DNA of 64,000 nucleotides from Trema orientale (lineage: Eukaryota > Streptophyta > Magnoliopsida > Rosales > Cannabaceae), in the NCBI GenBank assembly GCA_002914845.1, contig JXTC01000090.1:337852-401851 (forward strand). The letters are read 5' to 3'. The position numbers were made by a program, and so were the translations under genes. Below are positions 34,541-45,951 of this stretch, piece by piece. Below the pieces are notes generated by a model. That model made no database searches, had not been told where the DNA came from, and was given only the letters and a program-made list of their open reading frames with translations. Position 1 is the stretch's first letter; every line of letters starts with the position of its first letter.

Positions 34541-36422
34541 AATAGTCAAATCAAGCCTTGAGATGTTGGCACAAAATAAGTAGCCGAATGTAAGTCCGCT
34601 TCTTAAAAAGTTAGATTTAGACGATATTATTGAAATATATTGAGTACTTTCTCCTTTCTTAGAAAATGAGGAAAGTACTCCTCAGTGGAGTCGCCAAATG
34701 TTCCGAGTTCAAGGAGAATATTTTATTTATGATGAGTGCATGCCTAGACTATTGTCATAGCGTGGTCTAAGTTATCATCACCCACAATATTGACTTACTC
34801 CTACGTTGTTGCTATTAAAATACATACCAATAAAAACTATAATAGAGAAACTCAAGAGATATAAGTGGTTCAGTAATTGGCCTATGTCCACGAGCAATGA
34901 TGATGAGTTTCCACTGGCAATAATGAGAGATTATAATGTATAATTGTATAGTATTGTGTAAATACCCATGACCCACATACACCCAAAGTACAAAAATAAG
35001 AGCTTAGCCTAACAATTATTTGGTGTTTGCTAACGGGGATCATTTGGTACATGTAGCAGAAAAGTGTGGGCTTAGTGAGCTTTTATTGTTGGGAGTTTAT
35101 GTTATTTCTGGAAACTCGTTTCCTTGTGCTTACAAGGTTGCTGCTGTTAGAAAAATGGTTTGGAAAATCATTGTTAATAGCTATTTTGAGGCATGAAAAT
35201 GAGTGAGATCTACTTCGTGTTAGTGGACACTCTTCATTGTATCAGGTTTCGACTCCACGAATACATCGAAATGATATATTCATATGCCTAAAATAGAGCT
35301 TAGGTGAATGAGAAGTTGAAACCCAAAGTAAGGAGGTTGGAATGGACAAATCATAGAAAGTGGGAGAAGTCCCACATGGGAAAAATAGCTTTTTGCAAAG
35401 GTGTATATATTAGAATGCACATTTGAAGCTTGATAACATAGTAAGTCGAGATGCTCTCTCTTGCGCGTGCACGCAGAACGGGTGCAAATCACAGACCGGC
35501 CTAGCATGCATCCATGTGTACATAAATGCCAATCCAAAAAGCCTCACCATGGGCTTGCCAATATTTTTCTATTTATTTTTTATTTTTCCAAGCACAATCA
35601 AAGCCCAAATGAGCTACCAAAAGCTACTAGAACTAAACAGTTTCAGTTCTAGAGTTAGAGAATTTATTCTGCAACATTATTTAGCCTCATAAAGCTATGT
35701 GTAATAGCTAAAACGTTGGCTTTATTGTTGTAACAACCAAATATTTTTCACCATGTTAATGGGGCTGTTTAATGTATAGTTCCCCCTTAAGCACTATAAA
35801 ATGAGAGCTATTCTTCACTTCACAACAAACCAAAAACATCTTATCTCTCTCTTCTCTCTTGTTTGCTCTATTGCAATTAGCTTCTGTTAGTTTGTAGTTG
35901 CGAGTCTAGAGTATTCTTGTTCTGGGTCTTTTGATGTGGTCGAGCTCTCTAGTTAATTCTTGTGTAGTTCTGGAGATAGAATTTATGTACTGCTCAGTTC
36001 ATTGGGAATAGCAAGTTGTTACGATATTATTATTCGTAAACTATTTTATCCTGGGAGTCAGATACCGTTGGTATTTCTCTAAGCACCCTAGTGAGGAGGT
36101 GTAACTATTTTAAGAAAATTATGTTTTTCGCACAAGACTCAATTTGGTTTCCTTAAACTTCTTTGTTATTTTGATTATTATTATCGTGATTGTTATTAAT
36201 GGATTAATTGTAATTTATTTTGCTACTCTATTTATTATAATATTATTGTTTTTATAGCACTTACGTTTCTAGATTATTTGCAATAATGTTTCTAACAGTT
36301 GCAAGCTCATCTCTGCCTTAATTTTTCACTCTGTTTCTCATATGTGTTTGATCTGTTAACGTCTCTTGGACCCATGCCCTTGAGACTAAAGAGAGCCCAT
36401 TTTATAGGTTGATTGCTACGTG
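34541..36422 (+). repeat. Intergenic DNA with a probable LTR (about 35310-36300)
   Basis: From about 35310 to 36300 the sequence reads like a Copia-type LTR. It has a GAAACCCAAAGTAAGGAGG start area, a promoter-like CTATAAAATGAGAGC at about 35795, and a leader-like part with GGGAGTCAGATACCGTTGG...CTCTAAGCACCCTAGTGAGG. It closes near TTTCTAACAGTT (36300). No second copy, primer site or target duplication was found, so this is a tentative call. Nothing is recognised at 34541-35310. Confidence 0.35.
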
Positions 36423-36427
36423 GTACC

Positions 36428-37208
36428 TGTTATGCGATCTAAATCTGTGATTGGTCAACGCTGAGAAAATCAAAGGTCAGAAACGTCAGGTCGCATAAGT
36501 GTTCTCTTAATTAAAATGCGACCTCATCCGAATATGATAGATGCGACCAGGATAAAAGGGAAATCGGTTCAGGCTTCATCAAAGGGGTATTTAGCATAGA
36601 AAAAGAAACAAGCTTCAGAATGGAAATCGAGTATCTCCTTTATTTAATAAAGGATGTTGCCCGATTCTATATTACCTAAAATTGTATTTCTGATTACACT
36701 TACTCGTTTAGGTAAATGGGAAACTTTAAGCCATNNNNNNNNNNNNNNNNNNNNNNNNNNNNNNNNNNNNNNNNNNNNNNNNNNNNNNNNNNNNNNNNNN
36801 NNNNNNNNNNNNNNNNNNNNNNNNNNNNNNNNNNNNNNNNNNNNNNNNNNNNNNNNNNNNNNNNNNNNNNNNNNNNNNNNNNNNNNNNNNNNNNNNNNNN
36901 NNNNNNNNNNNNNNNNNNNNNNNNNNNNNNNNNNNNNNNNNNNNNNNNNNNNNNNNNNNNNNNNNNNNNNNNNNNNNNNNNNNNNNNNNNNNNNNNNNNN
37001 NNNNNNNNCTCTCACCTTGAGGCTTAGAGAAACTCTTGTAATTCTCCAGAAAAATAGTGAAGAACAGTGGACGTAGGCTCATCTTTTTTGGGGCTGAACC
37101 ACTGTAAAATCATTGTCTCATTATTTGCTTTAATTTATCAACCCTTTTCACACACAAGCCACATCACGCAATTTCCTGTATTCATTGTTGACAAAACCTC
37201 TGTCAATA
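36428..37208 (+). repeat. 5' LTR of the Tat element (contains an assembly gap)
   Basis: It starts TGTTATGCGATC and ends GTCAATA. Ns at 36735-37008 replace the middle. It is close to the 3' LTR: in the first ~300 bp I see about a dozen differences, mostly transitions. Confidence 0.92.
36735..37008. other. Assembly gap (274 N)
   Basis: The gap begins directly after AAACTTTAAGCCAT, the same point at which the 3' LTR is interrupted by one N (47391). Its stated size need not be real. Confidence 1.
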
Positions 37209-37210
37209 AT

Positions 37211-37227
37211 TGGCGCTAGAAGGAGGG
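37211..37227 (+). other. Probable primer-binding site
   Basis: TGGCGCTAGAAGGAGGG follows two bases after the 5' LTR, the position of a tRNA primer site. TGG at its start fits the CCA end of a tRNA. I do not assign the tRNA. Confidence 0.6.
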
Positions 37228-37258
37228 CTATTCCAGCTGTGTTCGTCATTCTTCAACA

Positions 37259-38829
37259 ATGGCAAACTCCAGAAACACCACCAGAAATGCTGGACTTAGC
37301 CAAAACCAGCCTCGAAGCACTACAGCTGCGCAGGATAATCCTGTTCATGATCAACCTGCTGTGACCGCACCAGAGAATATCATCCAAAGACAGGACCGAA
37401 TGGAGGACGCACTGGCGAACCTTCAGCAAATCACCAGTCAAATCAATGATTCTCTACGACGGCTTGCCGAAGGACAGATGGTCACCCCGCCACAGCAAGA
37501 ACGTCCCAGAAATCGCCTGCTCGGCGACCAGAAAAAAGAATCCAGATCCGGTAGGTAGGAACTCACGATCAATCCAGAACCCAACAGGAGCATCACGTAG
37601 AACGCATTTCCAAAGGCAAAGGCAAGATTGCAGACTTGCCACAAGGATCTGGTACAGGAAGTTCGAGCACCGATCGTGATCGTGGACAACCTTCTCGGAG
37701 AACCGTCACTCGTGATCGTCAGAGCAGCGAGCAGAATCGTCAGTCGAGGAGCGTCTTCGAAAGAATTATCAGGGAGCCCAGGCAGAATCCTGTGGACCTA
37801 CGACAACACATAGAACAACGACGTGGCCGTGAACACTTAACATCGCATCGCCGAAGCTAGAGTCGATCTCGTCGCACAATTACAATTAAGTCTTCGCAGA
37901 AGTCGCAGCAGACTCAGCCTGGCCAACCCATAGCTATACAACGTGACGACAATGAAAGACCACCCCAACTACCAATCAATACTCTTTCTCCTAATATTGA
38001 TGTCCACAATCTAAGGATTGCATTAGAAACAATTGCCGATTGGGACAATGAGCTCGTGGATGGGTATCGTCAATCACCATTCAACGAGGAAGTTCGTGCT
38101 GCAGCCCTGCCTGTTGGATTTAAACTTCCCAATATAAAAGCTTTTAACGGGAAAACTGATCCACAGGACCATATGGACCACTTCAGCGACCTGATGGAGT
38201 TACATCGAGTGGATGACCTCGCACGATGCAGATGTTTCGCTGTAACCCTCACGGGAGCAGCGAAGAAGTGGTTCCGAGGACTTAAACCCGGATCAATCTC
38301 ATCTTGGCAACAACTACAGACTGCCTTCATAAGACAAAATCTGGCTGCCAAGAATTTTACAGTCTCGTTGATCAGTCTATCAGCCATTCGGCAAGGTCCA
38401 GAGGAGACTCTGCGATCTTACCTCAATCGCTTTACCTCAGAGTTGGCGAAAGTCAACAACCCGCCTGAAGGAGGAGTTTTAACTCTACTGATGGCTGGAG
38501 TGCGAGCTGAAACCAAACTCTGGGAGGAGTTGCTCGAGCGGGAATGTAGAACTCTCGAGGACTTCTACAGACGGGTTGGTCGTCATCTAAGAGTCGAATC
38601 TTCACGCGAAAATCTTCACAAGACAAAAGGAGGAAGAGATTCAAAAAAAGATGCGACAACGACCAATGACAATAAGAAGTCAAGCAAAAGAAAAAACGAG
38701 CAACAGTCTGAGAAACAGCCTGAACAAAAAAGGCAGGTGGTCCCGAAAGCTCCCATAAGGTTTAACAACTACACCGAGCTGAACGCACCCATAGATTATA
38801 TCTATGCGATCACAAATCAGCATGAATGA
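37259..38829 (+). pseudogene. Tat gag, N-terminal part, broken
   Basis: The start codon at 37259 opens a 99-aa frame with Asn/Gln-rich sequence and a short helical part (RMEDALANLQQITSQIND), ending at a TAG (37556-37558). After a frame change the main gag core is open from 38056 to 38826. It includes FNGKTDPQDHMDHFSDLMEL and KKWFRGLKPGSISSWQQL, the usual retrotransposon gag domain, and a basic tail (SKKDATTTNDNKKSSKRK). A TGA ends it at 38827-38829, where the frame otherwise continues without shift into the next piece. Gag would form the particle that packages the element RNA. Confidence 0.85.
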
Positions 38830-38862
38830 TATCGTCAACCGGAGCCGATTAAACGGGACAGA

Positions 38863-39864
38863 GTGAAACGCGACCCCAACAAGTTTTGCCGATACCATAA
38901 TGATATTGGACATGATACCAGTAACTGCTACGCCCTAAAAGATGAGATCGAGAGATTAATTAAAGAAGGACAACTGAGGCAGTATACCCGGCAAAACAAT
39001 GAACGAAGAGAAGAAAACCAACAGCGACCTCCCGAAGTACAACGCGAAGTGCGAACTATTTTTGGAGGGCCGCATGTTGGAGGAGATTCGAAGAGGGCAC
39101 AAGATAGATATGCAAGAGAAGCTAGGCAGCAACCATTGACTAATGTCATGCATCTTGAGCGACGACCACAAAAGCTTCAGAGGGTACCCGATATGGACAT
39201 CACTTTCACAGAGCAGGATGCAAGAGAAGTCCATTACCCTCATAATGACGCTCTAGTCATTAAAATCAACTGTGGAAGCACTCAGCTGTGGCGAGTACTG
39301 GTCGACAATGGAAGTGCTGTGGATATCTTGTATTACGACGCCTTCAAGAAGATGGGGTTGAGTGATGGTGATTTGAAACCCATTGTCACTCCACTCTATG
39401 GATTCACTGGAGATAGTATAATGCCTAGGGGCATGATTGAGTTGATGGTTAATATTGGAACTTATCCAAGAGTTTCAACGGTAATGACTCAATTTTTGGT
39501 TGTAGATTGCCCCTCTGCATTTAATGCTGTAATGGGAAGACCAACTCTCAGGGAACTTCGAGCTGTCACCTCTGTTTATCATCTCGCCATGAAGTTCCTA
39601 ACGCAGCATGGAGTAGGAGAAGTGCGAGGTAACCAATATGACGCACGTACGTGTTATAACAATTCTTTGAAGCTCGTTTCAAAGGATACATCACCTCGCA
39701 CAATGATGGTCCAACTACTAGGAGAAGCGTCAATCGAAGACCTCGATCCTCGAGAAATCGATGAAGAAGTCAAAACTGGACCTATTAAAGATTTGGAAGA
39801 TCAGTCAATTGACGAATCTTCAAAGATCCTCAAAATCGGGCTAAAACTTCAGGAACCTGTGTGA
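38863..39864 (+). pseudogene. Tat gag C-terminus and protease
   Basis: In the same frame as the gag core. The zinc-binding block KFCRYHNDIGHDTSNCYAL comes first, then a charged linker, then an aspartic protease region with the active-site motif VDNGSAVDIL (about 39301-39330) and MGRPTLRELRA. The frame is open for 333 codons and closes at a TGA (39862-39864). The next domain continues in the same frame, so the stop looks like a single-base change. Confidence 0.85.
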
Positions 39865-39870
39865 GCTGAG

Positions 39871-40815
39871 ATGATTGCTTTTTTAATATCGAATTTGGAT
39901 ATCTTCGCATGGCAACACTCGGATATGGTGGGGATTGATCCGATTGTCATGTGCCATCGCCTCAACATAGATACAACAAAAAGACCAGTTCGACAGAAAA
40001 GAAGGGCGATGGATCCAGAACGCTATGTCGCATTAAGGGAAGAGGTGGACAAGTTGCTCGAAATCGGATTTATTAGGGAATCTTTTTATCCAAACTGGCT
40101 CGCAAATCCAGTTTTGGTAAAGAAACCCAACGGAAAGTGGAGGACTTGTATCGATTTCACTGACCTTAACAAGGCCTGCCCGAAAGACAGTTTTCCACTC
40201 CCAAGAATCGATCAGCTTGTAGATGCGATATCAGGGCATGAACTTCTGAGTTTTATGGACGCATACTCTGGATATAACCAAATCCCCATGTATGAACTCG
40301 ATGAAGAGCATACCACGTTCATCACTGATCGAGGTTTATACTGCTACAAGAAAATGCCATTCGGACTAATCAACGAAGGAGCAACTTACCAGCGTCTCGT
40401 CAATATGATGTTTTCAAAACAGATTGGCAAGACAATGGAAGTATACGTCGATGATATGCTGGTAAAGTCGAAGAAAGCAGAAGATCACATCAGGCACCTA
40501 GGAGAGATGTTCGAAATTCTTCAAAAATACCAGATGAAGCTGAATCCCCAGAAATGTGCGTTTGGTGTAGGATCTGGAAAATTTCTGGGATTCATGGTGA
40601 ATCAGCGAGGAATTGAAGCTAATCCACAGAAGACTCAGGCATTAATCGATATGCAGTCACCTCGCAAACCAAAAGACGTGCAGAGCCTGGCGGGGAGAGT
40701 GGCCACACTAAGTCGTTTTGAATCAAGATCGACTGATAAATGCCAACCATTCTTCGAAGTGTTGAAAGGATCGAAGAAATTTGAGTGGACGGAGAAGTGC
40801 GAGCAGGCGTTCTAA
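39871..40815 (+). pseudogene. Tat reverse transcriptase
   Basis: A 314-codon open stretch with the standard RT order: KKPNGKWRTCIDFTDLNKA, DSFPLPRIDQLVDA, SFMDAYSGYNQI, MPFGLINEGATYQRL and the catalytic YVDDMLVKS at about 40443-40469. It is followed by KCAFGVGSGKFLGFMV. The active-site aspartates are kept. It closes at a TAA (40813-40815) that stands where Gln is expected, with the frame continuing. Confidence 0.92.
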
Positions 40816-40818
40816 GAG

Positions 40819-41115
40819 TTGAAGAAACACTTAGGTTCTCCTCCACTCTTGTCAAAACCAAAATCGGGGGAAAAATTGTACTTATATCTCGCAGTCTCTA
40901 AATATGCGACGAGTGCTGCATTAATTCGAGAAGAAGAAAAAGTACAACGGCCTATTTATTATGTAAGCAAGAGGCTATTGGATGCCGAGGCAAGAGACCT
41001 AGAGATGGAGAAGCTGGCGTTAGCACTTGTTGTCACATCCAGGAAACTTCGACCTTATTTTCACGCTCACTCCATTGAAGTTTTCACGAATTATCCTCTA
41101 AAGCAAGTCTTATAA
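40819..41115 (+). pseudogene. Tat RNase H (first)
   Basis: In the same frame as the RT. It includes LYLYLAVSKYATSAALIRE, RPIYYVSKRLLDAEARDLEME and LALALVVTSRKLRPYF, the RNase H domain that follows RT in Ty3/gypsy elements. A TAA at 41113-41115 replaces an expected Gln. Confidence 0.88.
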
Positions 41116-41136
41116 AAATCGGAAGCTTCTGGACGA

Positions 41137-41687
41137 TTGCTAAAGTGGGCGGTTGAGCTGAGCCAGTTCGACATTGATTTTCGACCTCGAACTGCGATCA
41201 AAGGACAAGCTCTTGCGGATTTTATTGCAGAATTTACGTATGATGTTAACATTCCAGCCGAAATAGTTGAAAGACCTATATTAGACCCGTCAAAGCTGTG
41301 GAAACTATACGTCGATGGGTCGTCAAATGAAAGTGGAGCTGGTGCGGGTTTGATACTGATTAGTCCCGAAGGTCATAGTATACGTTGTGCACTTCGATTC
41401 AGATTTCCAGCATCAAATAATGAGACAGAGTATGAAGCATTAATCGCTGGACTCAGGCTCGCACAAGAGATGAAGGTCAAAATGATAGAGGCATACAGTG
41501 ATTCCCAGCTAGTGGTTTACCAAGTAATTGGCGATTACCAAGCAAGAGGAGGAAGAATGATGGCTTTTCTACAAGAAGTACAATGACTCCTCTCAATGTT
41601 TACTGCTCACAGCATTCAACTTCTTCCCCGAGCTAAAAATACTCAAGCGGACGCTCTAGCCAAGCTTGCTTCAACAAAAGATGTATA
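41137..41687 (+). pseudogene. Tat second (archaeal-type) RNase H
   Basis: After a linker (LLKWAVELSQFDIDFRPR) comes WKLYVDGSSNESGAGAGLIL, then NNETEYEALIAGLRLA and AYSDSQLVVYQVIG. These are the D, E and D blocks of the second RNase H that only Tat-lineage elements carry. A TGA at 41584-41586 and a TAA at 41686-41688 interrupt it; between them PRAKNTQADALAKLAS ends the domain. Confidence 0.88.
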
Positions 41688-41780
41688 ATTGTTGAAAGTT
41701 GTGCCAGTAGAATTCCTTGCAAAATCAAGTATAGAAGTAGAGCCTCAAGTGACCATGCAGTTCATCAGAAACCTACATGG

Positions 41781-42992
41781 ATGGATCCCATAATAAAATA
41801 CTTACAAAACGGTGAACTTCCCGAGAATAAAGATGAAGCAAAGCGACTCAAGATGAAGGCAGCTCGCTATATTATATATGATAACAAACTTTATCGAAGA
41901 AGTTTTAGTTCGCCGTTGTTACTGTGTGTTGATGATGAAAAGGCGTACTACATTATGAAGGAAATTCATGAAGGGATATGCGGGAATTATTCTGGGGGGT
42001 AGGCACTTGCAAATAAAGCCCTAAGGCAGGGTTACTTTTGGCCCACCATGAAGAAGGATACTATAGAGTTTGCACGAAAATGTGACAAGTGCCAGAGGTT
42101 CGCAATCATTCCTCGAATGCCACCAGTCCCTTTAACTTCGATGACTAGTCCTTAGCCGTTTGCGGTTTGGGGAATAGACATCATTGGGACTCTCCCATTG
42201 GCGCGAGGCAGATTGAAATATGCGGTAGTCGCAGTTGATTACTTCACTAAGTGGACGGAAGCAGAAGCTTTAAGTACTATTTCGGCGAAGAAGATGATAG
42301 ATTTTGTTTACAAGTCTATAATCTGTCGTTACGGCATACCGCATACAATAACTTCTGATAATGAGAAACAATTCGACTGCGAAGAGTTTCGTAATTTCTG
42401 CGACAACTTAGGAATCAAGAAAAGTTTCTCCGCCGTTGTTCATCCCCAAGCAAATAGGCAAGTTGAGGCGATAAACAAGATACTTAAGCAAAATATCAAG
42501 ACAAAGTTAGAAGAATACAAGGGAGCTTGGCCAGAAGTATTTCCTAAAGTATTATGGGCTTATCGCACCACCCAACGGACTACTACTAGAGAAAGTCCGT
42601 TCTCCTTGGCCTATGGTTACGAAGCCATGATCCCAGTTGAAATTGGTGCGAGCTCCCTACGACGATCAACTTATGAGCAAGATTAGAATAATTCATTGAT
42701 GAGGATTGAGCTCGATCTTCTGGAAGAAAGGCGCGAGCAGTCTCAACTACGTGTCGCATCATACCAACAGCGCACTGCTCGATATTATAATTCCAAAGTA
42801 AAAAACAGAGAATTCAAGGTCGGGGATCTTGTTCTTAGACAAGTTCTACCTAACACCAAAGAGCAAGGTGCTGGTGTATTTGGGCCTACTTGGGAAGGAC
42901 CATATGTTATCGATGCCGTCATTCGACCTGGGACTTATAAGCTTGCTCGCACTGGAGGACAAAAGATCGAGCACGCATGGAATACAGAGTAA
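41781..42992 (+). pseudogene. Tat integrase, broken by three stops
   Basis: This runs in a different frame from gag-RT. The zinc part reads EIHEGICGN then Y where a second His is usual, and later KCDKCQRF. The catalytic core has VAVDYFTKW, ITSDNEKQF and QVEAINKILKQ, so the D, D and E are kept. The C-terminal part includes FKVGDLVLRQVLP and GPTWEGPYVIDAV. TAG at 42001-42003 and a TAG at 42153-42155 (a Trp is expected) break it, and a TAG at 42684-42686 splits off the C-terminus. The His to Tyr change at the zinc site is again a C-to-T step. Confidence 0.88.
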
Positions 42993-43751
42993 CTTCGTCG
43001 ATATCATCAATAAATCTTCATATGTATCTTCATTTTATCTTCGGTGATACTTGCATGTCACAAGAATTCTTTAATAAAGATCATTTCTTCATTCAATAAT
43101 CGGTGTACATGATGATTATTGCGCGTCTATTATAGTTTTATGGCAGTCCTCGAACACCATAAAACTCGGGGGGCAGTAGGATTAGATCGTCATCTCCTAC
43201 TCGCTTCCTAAGGAACTATGCAAAACGTTCATTAAGAGGGGTCAGAATTTTAGATCGCCGAATTTCTGAAATTTCTTAAAATCTTAGGATTTTCTCCTCG
43301 CTTCATGCCGTAGCATGTCGTATTACGTAATTTCCCTCCTCGAACAGAAAGTAACTAAGCATAACGTTCATTGTTCGATGTGATATATTGCTATAAACCC
43401 TATTTTAACATGGAACTTTTGAAAAATAGTAGAGTTTGCGTCACTCGATTATTATTTTTCTTAAGCGACCTAACCCATCCTACTACTTGAACCACGGTTT
43501 AAGTTATTGGATTCGAATCGTAATAGCGTACCGATCAGTCATTTAGTGACTGACTACTTGGTTAAATTATGCACGTTTATATTATTATGCGATGTAACTT
43601 TTGTTCATTTTGTAGGAGTAAAGGTTCGACGAATAAATTTTCAATTGAAAGCAATAAAAATTAAGTCGCATTTATGTGCAAGAAAATATATTACATTACA
43701 AAATTAAACGGGATATGCCCGCATCTATCCTTGATATTACAGTAAGTTAGT
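42993..43751 (+). other. Spacer between integrase and the antisense gene
   Basis: Non-coding. It probably contains the 3' ends of both the sense polyprotein and the antisense gene. It includes AACTCGGGGGGCAGT (43164-43178), a purine-rich stretch resembling the element's polypurine tract at 47069-47082. Confidence 0.5.
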
Positions 43752-45936
43752 CTACTGGGCAGAAGTACTCGCTCCCGTCTCAGCTTCCTTCTCAACGGCT
43801 TTGGCCTTCTTCCAGCTGTTAACAAGTTCGACGACGTCCTCGCTAAGAATAGAAAAGTCAAACTCCGGATGCTCGCAGTAAATGTTATAGATGATTGTCG
43901 AAGAAGCGATGTCGCTGGCTTTCTCCTCGATGTCCTTGACTTCAGTAGCTTTGAAGTCCTCTATTGCTTTGCGACCTGCTTCTTCGGCTGCCCTCTTTAA
44001 AGCATCCGGATGTTCGGAGATAGTCTTTTCGAGATTCTTGACTCTTTCTTCGAGCTTGCCTATCTCAAGCTTCGCCTTCTCCAGATCCTCTTGCAGCTGT
44101 TTCTTCTCCAACTCGAAGGATGACTTTTCGTCCTTGTGAGTCTTCTCCGAATTCTCGAGTGCATGGGCCATCTCTTCGACTTTCTCGCCCTTCTCCACGC
44201 TCTCGAGAACCGGGTCGTACATTAGCACGGCAGCTGCAGCAGTCTGAGATATAAACATATTAGTGCGAGAAAAGCATCAAAGAATTTAAAAGAAGAGAAA
44301 AAGAAACTTACATTGGTAAGCATCCTCATAGTGGCATTGAATACGACCCTAGGCGATCTTTTCTTCATCTTCTCCCAAGCTTCCTCCGAAGTGAAGCGAT
44401 CGACAAAGGCCGCACTCATACCAGCCTTTTCTAGCAGTTTACGAAGAAGTGCGATGGCCTCTTCGTCCTTGTTCGATTGGCTCGCTCCTGCAGAGGTAGC
44501 CGGCTCTTTGGAAGGCTCAGCCTGACTCATAGGCTCAGTTGGCTGTGGAGGAGGTGAGCTGGTTGGGATGTCATCGAAGGTTACTTTTCTCTTTTTTGAG
44601 GAATCGACCTTCTCTTTCCCTTTAGAAGGAGGCGTGCTATCTGGAGTCTTGGATTTTGCGATAGATCCAAGAGTTGACGGAGGAGCTCGCAGACCACTGC
44701 CAATGGTCATATCTGCATGAACGAAATCAATTAAAATGCGGGGTAAGTAGTGCGATATGTAAGTAAAAAAAAAAAAAAATTCGAGGAAAGTTACCTTTTT
44801 GTGGTTGAGATGGTGGGGGAGGTTGAGCTTCAGGAGACGGAGCTTCTGGTGATGGTGGCTCAACAACAGGGGGAGCAGGTGCCTTCGTTTTCCTTGATTT
44901 GGAAGACGATGCACCTGCCTCCTTTTGCTTCCTCGCCTTCTTTTTCCTCTTCGAGCTCGAGGGCTTCGAAGGACGGTTGGCAGAGTATGGTAGTGATGCG
45001 CCCTTCGGGAACAGCCCGCAGTCGATCAGATTCTTGGTCGTCCCAAGCTTTTTCCAATCAAACTCCTCGGTTGGAAGAGCGTTAACTTTGTACACTCTTG
45101 CGAACTGTTCCTCGCTGAGTCCTGGACACTCTTTGTTTTCTATGAAGACATGGTAATGCGATCAGATATATTGAAGCAGTTAATGAAATTCGAGTACCGC
45201 TATATTACCTACCAGGGTTTTGAAAGAACCCGTTGTTAGCATACTCAAAATGGAAGAATGGTCTTTTCCATTTTCCCATGTTATTGCGGACTCCATGAAT
45301 GGTCTTTATCGCTTGATTCGACCGCTTGCTCGCGTAAAAGAAGCTGAAGTCTGAGGGGTTCGACTTCACCTGGTAAAACCAAGCGAACTCTTCGGGTGTA
45401 GGAGATCCTAAACTAAGCTTATGGTATAGTATGTACAAGCCTATTATATATCTATAAGTATTAGGGGTCAGTTGGTAAGGGACGACGCCGTAGTAGTCGA
45501 CGATAGATTTTATGTACGGATGAAGTGGAAGATGGATGCCGCATCTAAGCACTGCCTCAGAGAACAAGGCAGTACCATGAGGTGGAGTGTGTGGTCGATT
45601 GAATTCTGTAGAGATGCGAAGAGGAATGTTGATGTTGTAGATGCGGATAATTTTTTCGAGCTTATTTGTAGAAATGCTCGTCTGTACATCGGTACACGAC
45701 CAATCTCCTTCTACATATTAGTGACCCCTTGCGTATTCAGGAGCATCCCTAATGTGTTGAGGCCATTGATCTTGGGGGAGATCACCTATGCGGGGACTAT
45801 TTTGTCTCACTCCTGTTATCTCTACTTCAGGTCGCTCTATGTAATCGTCAAGATTTATAGAACTAGAGCTCGACTCGGAGAATGACGACTCCCCTGAGAA
45901 CGCATTCCCCTCCCTAAGTTCTTCGCTACTAGACAT
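43752..45936 (-). pseudogene. Antisense gene of the Tat element, Transposase_28-like, four exons
   Basis: Read on the minus strand, exons 45936-45213, 45139-44795, 44712-44312 and 44243-43752 join in frame at GT-AG borders; the introns are only 73, 82 and 68 nt. The product would be 653 aa but for one in-frame TAA (45720-45718, codon 73) where CAA fits. In order: a Ser/Glu-rich acidic start (MSSSEELREGN); a conserved domain with CGIHLPLHPYIKS and YYGVVPYQLTPN, as in the Pfam family of putative gypsy-type transposon proteins (Transposase_28); a basic patch (KRKKKARKQK) that could direct nuclear entry; a Pro-rich stretch; and a long Glu/Lys-rich coiled coil in the last exon. Antisense ORFs between integrase and 3' LTR are known in Tat elements, but their role is unsettled. 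The exon model is mine, from splice motifs and frame. Confidence 0.75.
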
Positions 45937-45951
45937 CTGAAAAACGAACAA

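Noticed and set aside
36644..37082. Four long ORFs across 36644-37082
   Set aside because: Nearly all of their residues are translated Ns from the assembly gap.
43891..44139. 82-aa plus-strand ORF opposite the coiled-coil exon
   Set aside because: It is the mirror frame of the antisense gene's last exon; Ser-rich as expected from the complement of Glu/Lys codons.
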